Shown here piece by piece: positions 43,702 through 56,104 of a stretch of DNA of 64,000 nt. The notes under the pieces were generated by a model that saw only the letters and a program-made list of their open reading frames with translations, had not been told where the DNA came from and made no database searches. Location: assembly GCA_020726505.1 (NCBI GenBank), contig JAHLEZ010000019.1, positions 1,240,001 through 1,304,000 on the forward strand, in the 5' to 3' direction. The translations under genes and the position numbers were made by a program. The stretch's first letter is position 1; each line of letters starts with the position of its first letter. This DNA comes from Leptodontidium sp. MPI-SDFR-AT-0119 (Eukaryota; Ascomycota; Leotiomycetes; Helotiales; Leptodontidiaceae).

Positions 43702-45671
43702 GATGAATTCTTACCAGGGAACTTTGAGATTTCAATCAAGATTTCGGAAGACAACGTAGCTATTTAAGCTGAGGTCGAAAATAAGTGTAACCAGAACCCG
43801 GGCATAAGACCTTCCTTTTCGGCATGATGATCCTCCCGTCCGTCGCACAGCTAGTCTGGTTAGAGTGAAGATCTTCCTACACCCCAAAAAAAGAACAAAA
43901 ATTATGTTGTAGTGTCTTGGTGAGTTTCCACGTGTAGAGAACGAAGGATGAGGTTAATCCTGCCCTCTACTGGTACTTTTGTAGCTCGTGGAGATCTTGA
44001 AGCGATGGAGAAAAGAGAGAGCTTCACGTGACAAGCGCAGGTGACCTATCACCACACCTCTAAAGTGACGACAGGCATTGAGGACATGAAAAGCACACAA
44101 GGAGAATCATACAATCTCGACAAGTCCAGCTCACTAAACTGAAAACCAGTGGCTGCTTGGGTTCCCGAATCTTCAAATTCCTCTTTTGTAGACGCTTATC
44201 CCCTGAAATGGCTCTGAAAGCTCTCTCCTCAAGTCTCCCTGCGCTCTGAACAGGCTCCAAATCTCGTCATACAAGCAATCGTCGCTGAACTAGAGATAGC
44301 ACGGTATATCGAAATACCCGGAAAAGAAAATGAAGTTTCAACTGCGACATGTGGATGTACGAGAAGAAAACATGAGGTGGGGTATTTAGGGTTTGTAAGG
44401 AAATGCAGGCACTCGCCTCACAGCGACGAAAAAATCGCGATGTTGCGAAAGTAATTCAAAATTTAAAATCCGCAAAACAAAGGAGGTAATAGATCCTATC
44501 CTTGCACATACCGCCTCGGGATTCAAAGGCACCCGCCGTCCGATTCTTTGGGACGAGATCCCACCATCCCACTTTCAAACCCCACTTGAGGTGAAATTAC
44601 CGCATCAAAGTGCAAATTCCACAGTCCCAAGAAATACGAAAAAAGTCAGTGCCAAGGTCCCAGTGTAGATCGTACATCCAGACTATCGGTATCTGAAAGT
44701 ACGGCACAGTACTGTAGCCAGAATAAGGGTCTGACGTTCGGATCGAAGCGAGAGAGTCTTCCTCGATGATGGCTAAACCGCCCCGCCATGGTCGAATATG
44801 AATGACTCCTCCATGATGATTTAGGAAGGAGGATATATTTCTTATCATGCCAAGACGAGGTAATCATGAATTCGGATCACCCGGATTAACGAGCTCCAGC
44901 TCGGAGATAGACGAGACGTAAGAGATACCCCATCTTTGTAATACGACGGCCACCTTATCTTCAGCCTCAACAGGGTTGCCATGCGACCAGTGCTGTCAGA
45001 TTGCCCAAGAGACTAATGGTCCCAAGGAAATTCAAGATATGGAGACCTTCAATTGAGTATCGAACATTGCTTTATGGGGGCAGCGAAACTCGGATTGCTT
45101 TCGAAATTGTACAGTGGAGAGAATGCTCAAGAAGGTTTGGTTGGTAAAAGTTTCCAGGGACAGCTAAATGCTATGCTAAAACTACCTAGGTACCCAGGTA
45201 GAAATCTTGCAAACTCAGTCGCCATACTGGACTGACCTCAACATGGGGATCTCCCGTGCCACGTTTGCCGGTGGGGTTCCTTTCCATGCTTTCATCCCTT
45301 CCATTCCCATCCAATCTTCCTGGCCGGCCCGGACGAACTCAAAAACCATGTGCTGAATGGCTTCTTCTTATCGCAGCACATTTACTGGAACAAAGTTTAC
45401 CAGGACACCGTTGGAGCCAACTAGTGCATGCAGGAACCAAGTCAGGAACCAGGGTACCATAGCTTCTGACAAGAGCTTCATGCCTGTTCCTGAGCCCGAG
45501 ACGAGAAATCAATAAAACCTGCATGTATTTAGCATACCTTGGACAAATTCGAAGGTGGGAGGGAGGCAACTGGAGAGTATGGAAGTGCAATTTCCTGTCG
45601 TATATATCCTGCTCTACCCTCGTGGATGAAAGCTCCTCAAGCGACGCTTCCAAGAGATCCGCAGTGAAAGT
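43702..45671. other. Non-coding 2.0 kb between divergent genes
   Basis: Upstream region of the GH25 gene (-) and the amidase gene (+). It contains the palindrome at 45183. No gene recognised. Confidence 0.55.
45183..45192. promoter_or_regulatory. TACCTAGGTA palindrome, copy 3
   Basis: Exact copy, 480 bp upstream of the amidase start. The flanks extend the symmetry (CTACCTAGGTACCCAGGTAG). Confidence 0.35.
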
Positions 45672-47784
45672 ATGGCGTTCAAAGCTCTCCGTGCTGCCCT
45701 GGCAGCTCTGTCTCTGGTGACTTGTGCTACTGCTCTGGTTTCCCCAACCGGGCATACGGTAGTTGTCAATGGCATCACTTACTATGCTGCCCCGGAACCA
45801 GTGTCTATCATATCTGCGACGGCGGATCAGTTGAAAACGGCCTCGACAACCGGTGTGGATTTGATTCCATTGACCGTCATGGAGGATAAGACGAGTTCTT
45901 TCACCACTGCCATGTTCCGATCTCTTGCTGGGAACTACACCGCGTCGGATGATGTGTTCAACATCGGGTTTCTGCAAGGTAAGATCAAATTCTCAGGGTT
46001 GGAACGTTGGCTAACGAGCTCTAGCTGTGTACCTCAAGCACAGTGGCACCGCGCCAGCAACAGTCAAATATCCCCTTGGAGCTGCCCTCACTGAGTACGG
46101 AACCAAGCTCTTCATGTCATCACGCGCATACCAGACTTCGGTTGAAGCTCAAGGATATGCCATCACAGGATGGAGGACGGAACTCCCGGCAGGGCCATAC
46201 TTCATGTCGACTTCGACTGGCGAGGTGTACCAGGCATACCGATTGTACAGCGATGTGCAAGGTGCTTTTACAGAAGGTCTGAAACCAAATGCCGATGGCA
46301 CATTCTCTGTTCTGTCTGCATCTGTCAGCGGAGTTCAGAGTGTGACAATAGGAGTTCCATCAAAGCTGTACTTCACCAAGACAGCTGCCAAGCCATTGGC
46401 TGGTGTACGAGTCGGTATCAAGGATATCTACGACATTGCGGGAGTCAAGACGAGCTGTGGAAACAGAGCTTATTTTGATCTTTATCCTGAGCGCTCCAAT
46501 ACTGCAACGGCAGTACAAAACCTCATCGACGCAGGTGCCATCGTCGTAGGGAAGATGAAGACTTCCCAATTCGCCAACGGAGAGACCGCAACATCAGACT
46601 GGGTTGACTACCACTGCCCATTTAATCCACGAGGTGACGGATATCAGGACCCATCTTCCTCTTCGTCTGGACCAGGAGCAGGTATCGCGGCCTACGAATG
46701 GCTCGATCTTACACTTGGGTCTGACACAGGTGGATCGATCCGTGGACCATCAGGAGTTAATGGATGTTACGGAAACAGACCATCCACTGGCCTGGTATCC
46801 CTCGACAACACCATGCCTCTGTCTCCAGACATGGACACAGCTGGTTTTCTCGTTCGGGATCCCCTCCTTTGGCACACAGCTGCTAAGGCCATGTACAAAG
46901 AGAACATCAATAGCAACTTCACTTCCTTCCCCAAGAAGATTATCACATCTGGCTTTCCTACTTCCGCTACTTCCGAAGCTGGGACTATTCTCATTGATTT
47001 CCTTGCCAAGTTGACGACATTCCTCAATGCCACAACAAGTGCTTTGGATGTCAATGCCCTTTGGGCATCAACTCGGCCCGCTGAGGCGAGTGGCGACACA
47101 CTTGGTCAATTCATGGGAACTGTGTACCCGATCCTGATCTCTCAGCAACAATACAGACTGTTCACACTCCCCTTTTACTCCGACTACGCAGCAGCGCACG
47201 ATGGACGAAGACCATTCATCAACCCCGTCCCAATTACTCGGTGGGCATACGGGCAGAGTTTCCCCGCCACAGCTGAGACCGAAGCACTGGCTAACAAGAC
47301 GGCGTTCACGAATTGGTGGAAGAGTAACGTGGTGTTGGAGAATGACGAGAGTTGCAGTGATAGTATTTTGCTGTATCCTGGTGCGACGGGGAATCCGAAT
47401 TACAGGAATACGTATAGAAGGTAAGTCGTCCAGTGCTTTCATCACTTGGATCTTGTGTAGGGTGGACGAGCTGACTCCAAGCAGTGCTCCGGGTGCTCCA
47501 ACTGGCTTCAGTATTGGTCGGGTCTCGAACTTTGCTGGTGTCCCGGATATCGTGTATCCTCGTAAGTTTCCCTGTTAACCCTGCGTGTCAATTCAAAAAC
47601 TGACGAGATCACAGTCGGCCAAGCATCTTACCAATCAACCATTACCCTGAAGACCGAGTTCCTTCCCGTAACGGTCGACATCGTTGCTGCGAAGGGGTGT
47701 GACGGTATGCTTTTCGAGCTGGCTGCTGCTCTTAATGAGGCTGGTATTTTGAAGACACCGAAGACCGGAAGTGTACCTTTTTGA
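45672..47784 (+). CDS. Secreted amidase-signature hydrolase
   Basis: Four exons, 45672-45978, 46025-47420, 47485-47561, 47615-47784; 649 residues. A signal peptide (residues ~1-21, [19 protein letters not shown]) precedes a ~190-residue N-terminal domain that in database names is often tied to the Arp1/scytalone-dehydratase-like label; I see no scytalone dehydratase active site. The amidase signature core has its Ser-cisSer-Lys triad: K235 in [11 protein letters not shown], the cis-Ser run S313-S317 before GPGAG, and nucleophile S340 in [13 protein letters not shown]. The family hydrolyses amides or nitriles of small molecules. The long [10 protein letters not shown] loop carries five serines. 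Substrate unknown. The small 77-nt and last exons restore the C-terminal [17 protein letters not shown] and [13 protein letters not shown] helices usual in amidases. Confidence 0.92.
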
Positions 47785-48865
47785 GAATAAGTTGATTAAA
47801 AGGTCTTGCGGTTACGAGCTGTGAGGCATGGCACGGGCATTTCACAGCTAAATGAGAAATTGTAATACCCACGCAATATAGTAATTTAAAAATCTAATTA
47901 AAAAAAAAAAGACAGATATACTTCTTATTTATCATATATTGCATTGCTAAAGTAAAGCGATTAAGCTTTCGTTGATATATTTAAGCGTGAACTCGCCTAC
48001 ATTGTGTTTTCTGAGCCTGAAAGTGCCTCGCGAACCGCCTGGACCACAGACCCATGCCTTCCAGCTCGTTAAGATGACATGAGTTTTTAGGAATTGGAAT
48101 AGAGACCTAAGAAAAGAAGACTTCTGCAAACTTGTTTCTGTCGCTTCCTGTTCATTAAATGTCTATTAGACGGCTGTTATCTTCTTTTTCGTCATCCGTA
48201 AGTAATTGAGCATGGGCCGCAGGATAAATAAAGAGAGAAATTGAGAATAGTCCAACGCCATGTTAAACAAGTCGAGTCTCCCACCGACGTGTCTCCAACC
48301 ACGTGTTTTCGGTGTGATGCACTGGGATACCCACGTGCAGGAAGGCTCGCATGGTAAAGGTGGTGATGGCGGCTTGCAGATCGACTTCAACGAGGCCGGT
48401 TTGCGAGGGGGCTGGATGGATCATGGATGCGAGTTTCCGGGCGATCAATTGATTTGCTTTGCGATTGATGAAGCATGTATGTGAAGAGCTCTGAACTTCT
48501 TTCCAGATGTGACTGGACCTGCAGTCGATCTGGGGGTCTTCGTCCATGACTGGCCTCGTCTAATTCGGAGCCAGTAAACAATGGTCCCAATCTCAGTCTC
48601 AATGCACGTGGTACACTTCAGAAGTGAAGGTTTTGTATGAAGCAATATCAAATATGCATAGCTCTAAAGACGCCAAACATATGCAGATGATAATTATAAA
48701 TGCTTACTGTCTTGGACAGAAGCTGTTGCGAGTCTGGACGTGAAGGCTGAAACCGCCGGCTTGCGTCGTACGGGCAGGACAGTTCCTGAACCAATACCCT
48801 TCCTCTTGAGTCGTCAAACCTAGGAAGACACAACATCACTGCCATAAATACAGCTCTTGTCATCA
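47785..48865. other. Non-coding 1.1 kb between convergent genes
   Basis: AT-rich 3' flanks of amidase and pectate lyase; no gene seen. Confidence 0.55.
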
Positions 48866-49700
48866 TTACCACTTGGCAATCTTCACAGCTTGAATGCTTT
48901 TTATAGTAGTTCCCTTGAATGTGGTACAGACATTGGTAACTGTCTTCAGGACCGACTTTGTGATCTTTGCAGTATCACCAAAGTTGGAATTAATGCCTAG
49001 CCTTGTCAGTGTCATATATCTCAAGTCCGGAGAGGACGTGGCAGAGAGCCAAAACCCACTAGCTAGGTTCTTTCCGTTCTTTGCTGTGACGTCGGTAATT
49101 ATGGCATGGCGAGCGACGCTTCCGGCGGAATATCCAATTGATTTATAGAGATTGTTGAAGCCTTCGGCGTAAAAGTTTGACACTTCGACAGTACCAGCTC
49201 CGGAGCTCTCAATGACTATCACAATGATCATGTCAGTGCCTTGCTTCGTATCCCCAGGGATCGGAGAACCTACTATTGGTAACTGTCGCGCCAAAAGCTC
49301 CACCACCTTTGATGATAGCCTTGTCGCCCGCCTTCTGGCTCAAAATACTCAATCCATAGTGGCAAGTCTTTGACCACCAGACATTAATCAATGTGCACTT
49401 GCCCAAACAGTGTACACCCTTCTTTTGAGCTGGGCCAATGATGACATTGCTCAAGGTTGCGCCTTCACCGAGGATGAACACGATTTCGAGATCGAATAGT
49501 TCGACATCCGCCGCGCAAGGAACTCCAGTATCAATGCGCCGCATCTTTCCATCGAAGGAGCCACCAGCCGGGATGCGTGTTGCGGTGGGGAGTTGGAGGG
49601 TGCCTGTGTGGGCCGGGAGGGTTGTTACTGTGGCGGCGCGAGGGAGGATGGCCGCGGTGGACAGGAATGGAAGAGCCAGGAGAGCGAGTGAGTACTTCAT
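48866..49700 (-). CDS. PL3 pectate lyase, secreted
   Basis: Three exons on the minus strand: 49700-49274, 49215-49060, 48996-48866; 237 residues, the usual length of single-domain PL3. A signal peptide covers about residues 1-17 (MKYSLALLALPFLSTAA). Polysaccharide lyase family 3 cleaves polygalacturonate by beta-elimination using calcium. Typical blocks are present: FDGKMRRIDTGVPC, FILGEGATLSNVIIG, KKGVHCLGKCTLINVWW, KGGGAFGATV, and after splicing SNFYAEGFNNLYKSIG and SINSNFGDTAKI. The second intron removes 63 bp that would otherwise break the INSN(Y/F)GD block. Some catalytic-face residues differ from the common consensus (for example CHYGLSIL where a CxDALTxK-like segment is usual), so activity may be altered. 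It points to a plant-associated lifestyle. Confidence 0.9.
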
Positions 49701-51678
49701 TGTTGCGGATAAAAGTAATCAGAGTAACGAAAAACTGTTTGGGATGGCGATGAGCAAACCTTTCAACATGCAGAGCATTGTGGTTATATAGTGAGCATAG
49801 TTCTTCCTTCAGGAGGAACTGCAGTCATGTTCAACATCGCATCAAAGCCCAAAAGGAGAAGGTATTGTCCTCTTACCGCAGAAAGACAGCCTTTTGAGGA
49901 GCAATCACTCCACTTTCGGACATGTTTAATGGGTTTTCACATCACCTATGGTCGGAACAATTGGCTATATTGACCTTGAATTCGCCAAGGAGTTTCGAAT
50001 CGCTCGGTTATATTAACATTGAGATTTGCCAAGACGGTGACACGGAAGTTTATTTGAGTACAGAAGCTTACCAGGCTGTCCTTTAAACAAAATCAAAAAG
50101 GCCCGCTGAGGTCCTTGAAGTTTTGAGCTATATTGTGGATTTTCACAATGGAGAGGAGAACAGTGCCATAATTGTTTATATGATTTCCAAGTTTCTGTTT
50201 GCACTTACGTACCTATTAAGTCAATCCTTCGGAAAGGAGCCGAATCTGAGGCCGCTGGTCGGAGCTGAATTCTTCCTCGCCTCTGCTTCATGGTGGGTGA
50301 CAAGTACCATGAAATTTCATCCGATAGGAGGTGAATATTCACAAATTTTTCCGAAAACTGTTCACACCCACCACATATACGATAAAACATTGCATTTACC
50401 CCCAGCGTTGTGAGAAATCTGGCCAATTCAGCACAAGGTTAAAGCTTGGCTACTCAAGCTTGAGACGAGTCATGAACTTCAGTTCCGGAATGAAGGTTAC
50501 CACGACGCCCGAGCAATTAAGTAAGGCGCGATAGTAGAAGGTCTGCTTTTGGAAGGTCACTTGTCGGGGTTGTGCCGACAGAGAACGTAAACAATCTCTA
50601 ATGCTTGACGTTTACAAAACCATCTGAATTATCGACAGACAGTGCATCAAATTGAGTTCCAGAGCCACACAGACTTCGGTATGTTCGATAGATTGCCCAG
50701 CTATTGCTGAAAGTTGAAAATCGCGCTAATCTCCCAGATATCTTTGTGCGGATGCGGAGAGTTAACGACAGACATCACAAAGAGCTATTTCAAGCTGACC
50801 TAATGTGCTCGCGGAGAAATCACGAAGACTCATCATGGCTTAGCTCTCAGCCTCTACCAAACAGATTATCGCTCAAGTTTCCTGCATGTATATACGAGCT
50901 TAACCGCCTCTGTAATCTCCGAGGTATTTTGTGATCTCGCTTGGCAGTAACGACGAGTCGTGTGTTTGTAAACAAAAAGACAAGCGCGAAAGCAAATATG
51001 TGGGTTCAAAGTCAATATAAGGCCATGTAAACACTTGCCTAAATACCCTGCCAATATCTAATACCATCTTATAAACTAAAAAGGCAGGTCACACAAGTCC
51101 AGCGGATCCCTCGGGGTACGACTATGAACTGCTAATGCCTTCACAGCTTTCGTCTCGTTGAACAAGATGTATTAATCAAACTGCTTAGGGAGACTGGGCT
51201 TCATCTTCGTGACTTCTATCGGTATCCTATTGACTATTACCTGATCTCCGAACACGAGCAAACTGCCCAAGGTAAGCCCGTTTCGTATCCATCCTTATTG
51301 CCTCACAAAGGCGATGTTGATATCTATGCTCGAGATCTGCCAACGATTCCAAATAAGTGCTACCATGAGGGCCTGTCTCCCAAACCATTTTACAACACGC
51401 CTTGGGCCGCCATATATCAACCTCTTGAACAAGGAGCTGACGCCAGTCCACATTAGCCTTGCACAGCATTCTATATGTTGACCAACCTTTAAGAGTTGCA
51501 CGTGGGATCTCAAGCCAACATCCCTTCCTTTTGGCAAAGTTGTATCGATCTTCAGCCGATCTCTCAAGTTGACGGACAAGGAACATTGCCACTGGAGTAA
51601 AAAAAGACGAGATAAGTATTAATTAACGATTGGGTACAAACAGAACATGCAAGTAGGAAATTAAACGCGACTACTTAA
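49701..51678. other. 2.0 kb with no firm gene; possible gene remnant at 51227-51586
   Basis: Mostly AT-rich non-coding DNA. On the minus strand 51586-51227 (ATG to TAG, ~119 codons) is a frame with protein-like composition and many Trp/Arg residues (for example NVDWRQLLVQEVDIWRPK and CCKMVWETGPHG). I do not recognise it; it may be a remnant or a small lineage-specific gene. Confidence 0.3.
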
Positions 51679-53036
51679 TCAGACCATATCGCCATCCCCA
51701 TTAGGCGACCGATGAACTTCTACAGTCGTGCTCATCATGATCCCATCCTTCATGATAAAATCCTCGTCCCACGTATCTGCCCTCTCCCTCCCATTCCCCC
51801 TCCCACCTGTCACAGCCGGCTTCCACTGCAGACCCTCCAACTCTAGCACATCCTCAAACGTGTGTAGATTCTCCGCGCTCTCGCTCGTCGTATACCCGTT
51901 CCTACTCTTGCTTGTTGAATGGGGCGGCTTTATACCAGTGGGAGAGGATTTCTTCTTGGGCTTGGTCTTGTTGATGGTGTTGGGTTCGTTGTGAGGGTGT
52001 GTTGTAGTAGTGTGTGTGCGAGAGGCATGGGAGAATTTATCGGCGAGCGATTTGAAAAGGGGTCGGTAGGTGGTGATGGCCATGCAGATTATGCCGATTG
52101 CGGGCTCGACGATAGCCCAGATTGATACTTTGAAGGTCAGGAATGTGAAGTCTTCTTCCGGGTTGCGGAGGCTGTGGATGTAGTTTATGCGGACGATGAC
52201 TGACAGGCCGGCGCTGGATTTTTTGTCAGTCCGCATTTACCTTTGGACTATTAATTTCGGAAGGTAGCCTACAAGATACCTAGTGTCAACAACCCCCCCA
52301 CAATGACTTTCGTCCTGCGATTGATTTTCAAATCCCAGATCACAAAGATGGGCAGGATGCCGAATATGAGATCTGCCGTAGCAACGAAGACAGAGAAGAC
52401 AATTGTGAGGTCCGTGATCAACTTAACTGGAAAGCAGAACCCTTCGCCATTGCTAAAGCGGTGCCAGAAATATGAGATGGGTTTGCATTGGAAGACCATA
52501 AAAACGAAGTACATCACGGAGGTGATGATTGCGGTAGCCATCGTCGTTCGAATTACCCAGATATGTACTTTAAGATTGCAGAAGCGGAGGAGGAAGAACC
52601 CGATGGAGAGGCGGATGAAGAGGGATGTGCCGACGTAGATTAGTTCTGAGGCGTACCAGTACTGTTTGGAACATTAGCTTGGATTTAGAGAATGTTAGTG
52701 AGGGGCTTTCGGGCCTTCATAACTATAGGCAAGTCCTTGGTCGCGACGGTTTTCAAGTGTTGTCCATTCCCGTAGATCGAAGCGAAGAAGGCACAAATCG
52801 CCAGTGCAGAGAAGGTCAACTGCAATATATCAGCGGAGCACCTTGATCGCAAGAAATCTGCCCTCAGAGCGAGAACTAACCTGACTGACAAGAAATAGCC
52901 AATCCTCAATTTTCCAAAGCTTCAAGACGAACCTCCGGACATATATCCTCACAAAGGAGAAAGCCCAGGTCAGAATAAACGGAACAACCGTACTAGCCAC
53001 CAGACTCGGTCCATTGCCTCGGTTGACATACCCCAT
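51679..53036 (-). CDS. Rhodopsin-like seven-helix membrane protein (PTH11/SAT4 type)
   Basis: Minus-strand exons 53036-52881, 52819-~52715, 52661-52273, 52213-51679; about 394 residues. The ATG at 53036 (MGYVNRGNGPSLVAS) is the family-like start; no ATG lies upstream in frame nearby. Seven hydrophobic segments are visible. Family blocks: FVRIYVRRFVLKLWKIEDWL after helix 1, YWYASELIYVGTSLFIRLSI (helix 3), QCKPISYFWHR, CFPVKLITDLTIVFSVFVAT (helix 5), RRTKVIVGGLLTLGIF, and EEDFTFLTFKVSIWAIVEPA (helix 7). The C-terminal ~120 residues are cytosolic, basic then acidic, ending near TTVEVHRSPNGDGDMV, a typical tail. Function is unknown; some relatives are surface-sensing PTH11-like receptors. The second intron is ambiguous: ATA|GTTATG is a GT donor, but homology favours AAG|GCCCGA (see findings). 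Confidence 0.87.
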
Positions 53037-54783
53037 CTCGATCGGTATGGCAAGGCCACCTGTGACCGGAAATATAAATACAGGCAACTCAGATCCAAAA
53101 GCTTCTGGATGGAATCGCAGAGCTTGACTTCGAAACGGGGACAGATGTGGAGAAGGGGATGGGGAACTTGCATACTTAGTATGTACTGTTTGACAGGTGG
53201 GACGAACGTTAAGTTATGGGACCGGCGGGGGATGTGAGGACTGGGATGTCGTGCTGGGTAATTAGCGAGTCAAAGGAGATGTCGTTGACACGGGCTCAAC
53301 GCCACTACTAAAGAAGGACTAAACAGGAAGCCACCACGTGGGACAAGCATAGTGCGGGGAAGAAGGACTCCAAATTTGGATTGGAAATTCTCCTAGAGAG
53401 GGAAGGACGTCGTTGACTAAAACTGTCGTGTTACTAGCGCGTTTTCCCGTCCCAGTTAAGACTCTCTGGTATTATTGCTAGCCAAGAGGCAACAATGTGA
53501 GGAACAGCAAGAATCAATACTGTAAACTCGAGCACGCGAATCAAAAGAGAGCATCAACAGGATATGCATGACCGCAGCCACGACTCCTGGTATCGACGAG
53601 ACAGAAAAATACGGAGAACTTGACTTCCATGTATCCCCCTGATCTTGATCATCAATAACGTCGCGTGCGCATCATGCTTGGCAGGCGATCAAGGAGAAGC
53701 GACGAAAAATCCCCAGCAATCTCAAATAGTGGCGTCGAACCGCTGAGAGGGGGTCTAAGTGTTTAAGTGTTGATTGATGCTGGGTCTCCTGAGGCGTACA
53801 TGCAATACTCAAAGATAGCGGCTTCTTCCTAGACACCAAGTCCGCCAAATGGTTCGCGAACCAATCCTAGAGGAGAAGGATGGTTGGATGGCGTTTCTGA
53901 TATATGTCGCTGTAGGTTTCAGGCGGGGTATGTGGAAGTTTTCTGGAAGCTTAGAACGGCGAGATCGTTACTTCGTACGACTCCGTAAGTAGAATGCCTG
54001 GAATTGATGTGACGGCTGGGTAGCGGGTGGATGGGACGAAAAACCATTGAACGGATGGCATCTGCTCTTGCCAACTGGGAACTAATGCATGCATGCATCA
54101 CTCTAGGAACTCGCCACTCCACATCCTCACCCCTAAAGCCACCAAGCCTGTCTGCAATCAAACCCAAAACTCCCTCACAAAGCGTAGGCAATCTGCTTAT
54201 TGTCACCACCAATTAGAAAACCACGCACTTCCCCTGGAGTTGAGATGGCGAAAGTTAAATTTCCAGCTCATATATCTAGGAAGCAATTCATTCACCTTCC
54301 CAAAGGCGTATTGGTATTAGGGACGCAGACGGCTTCCGGCTCCGTGAAGAAGATATCATCTGATCAGTAAGTGGCCATCTGTGCTGCCACAGGCAAGGGC
54401 AAGATGTGGTTCCTGAATCAAATGCCGCTGCGGGGAGAGGCCGAAAGAGCTGCATTGATCTAAGGCCTAAGAAGGAATGCGTTCCGGTGACATCACTCGG
54501 CTACTTTAAGGTTCTGAGATCGGTTGGCTAGTCCCCAGCTCAGGGCTTAAGTCCAGTTAAATCCGGATACTAGCACGGCAATCAACACCACGCTGGAGGC
54601 AGACCCCATACTAGACACGGAGCAAAGAAGCGGGCCCCCCTGTCTATGATGTACTGGCCCCAGGGCAAGGATCTCTTTAATCTTACTCGATTTTGTTACA
54701 CGCCGTAAGGGAGAATGATGCTCCCAGCGAGCTTAAGGAGATATTTGAGATCAAGGGCATCTGACTAATTAGGTTGGAGTTAG

Positions 54784-54878
54784 GGTTACGAAAAGAGTTC
54801 AGATTAGAGGGAAGTTAGGGTTAATGCTAAGGTTACGAAGAAAGTTCAGGTTACAGTGAAGGTTAGAGTTAACGTTAA
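54784..54878. repeat. Two tandem copies of a ~48-bp GTTA-rich unit
   Basis: Copy 1 is 54784-54830 (47 bp) and copy 2 is 54831-54878 (48 bp). Both start GGTTACGAA, contain AGTTCAG and end GTTAA or GCTAA. A partial third copy follows to about 54900. The units are themselves built of GTTARN hexamers. Confidence 0.75.
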
Positions 54879-55720
54879 GGTTAGTCGCAGAAAGTTAGCA
54901 GGCCGCAAGACCCTCCTACATCTGTACCTGTCGTACTATCAAAAGTGAAGCTATTCGGACTTTTCGATGAATTCTCCGACTTCCTCTTTAACTTTCGAAT
55001 GCAACGTGAGCACAAGGGCTGTATATGGCATGCAAATTGGGTCTCCACCGAGTGTGGTACCTACATTCCTTATTTGCGATAATAATATGAAAGCGCGAAA
55101 ATCATGAATCCAAAGCTCGCACTTCGGCTCTCGATCGGGGTCCGACAATCTGGCCCTCGCTTCGGCACATAATCAAATGTAGTGAGCAAGTATATCGACT
55201 AGTTTTAATCCTTGGGGTATATTCTTTCTTGTATTGCCCGATATTCAGAGCAAACCAGCCCCTACTTCGCAATATCCGGCGAGTCAGCTCTATAAGATGT
55301 CGCAAGAAGAGAACGGCCTAAGTGTAGACGTGATTAGCATAAATGTAATATTAAGTTCGCCAGTTCAAGCCTCGGAAAGGTTTATTTCGCTATCTTTTTT
55401 ATAAGCTGCCACCAAAAGATAATTGTTGAAAATCCCAGGACCTTCTACGATGCGTTGATGGCAGTCTCCACTGTGACGACTATTATTGAGTTTCCCGTAA
55501 ATACTGGTATAAGAGCGTTTCGTTAATCAATGGTTGGCTAAATGCTCTTATTTGCTACTAATATCTGATTGCCATAGATGCATCGTATGAGTTCTACCAT
55601 CAAAACTTCGGCGAATGAAGTGAAGTGGTTGGTTACGTGCCGCCTCGCCTCCCTAAATAAATATTGGCTGTAGAATTCAGGAAGTTTTCCTGGTGGCGGG
55701 TGATGCGACAATTGGCTGTT

Positions 55721-55730
55721 TACCTAGGTA
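55721..55730. promoter_or_regulatory. TACCTAGGTA palindrome, copy 4
   Basis: Exact copy, 375 bp upstream of the GMC oxidoreductase start. Confidence 0.35.
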
Positions 55731-55837
55731 AGTAGTGATCACGCAGGGCTCTCTTATGATCCGATGACGACCAGGGCTATCGGAGTTATAGCTTCTTCAA
55801 GCAAATTTCACGGCCTTTAGCTATACTCGCCTTCTCA

Positions 55838-55932
55838 GTGGGACTGAACCTATCCACAGTAGGCTTACAAATGATGTCTGGTTGGCCATGGCCTTGTATT
55901 TATTCTACCCGAGTAGGCAGGTTCAGTCCCAC
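55838..55932. promoter_or_regulatory. 14-bp perfect inverted repeat upstream of the GMC gene
   Basis: GTGGGACTGAACCT at 55838-55851 and its exact reverse complement at 55919-55932, separated by 67 bp. Located 173-267 bp before the start codon, where activator sites are expected. Binding-site function is inference; a hairpin or a small MITE-like relic is the alternative. Confidence 0.45.
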
Positions 55933-56104
55933 GGAGTAGAGGGGCGGTATGTACTTAAGAAAGGTCTTCTCCGTTTCGAGTTGTTCCTGAGTTCGATCTT
56001 GCATCGCCACGCTTCGATCCTGCAGCACCGGACTCCTCTGTGATCAACTCTTCGGTCGTACACCTCACTTCATCTGTCCAAAGTCTGTCTGTACCTGCAT
56101 AATC

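Larger units (their letters stand above)
53037..56104. other. 3.1 kb with minisatellite and promoter elements
   Basis: Upstream region of two divergent genes. It has AT-rich patches, a GTTA-rich tandem repeat (54784), the palindrome at 55721 and a long inverted repeat (55838-55932). No intact gene; short open frames at 54951-55305 look random. Confidence 0.5.

Noticed and set aside
54951..55305. Two overlapping minus-strand frames of 65 and 67 codons
   Set aside because: Random-looking sequence in AT-rich DNA without family features.
55310..55380. Possible tRNA (GTTCGCCAGTTCAAGCC looked like a T arm)
   Set aside because: I could not form an acceptor stem, D arm or anticodon arm around it.
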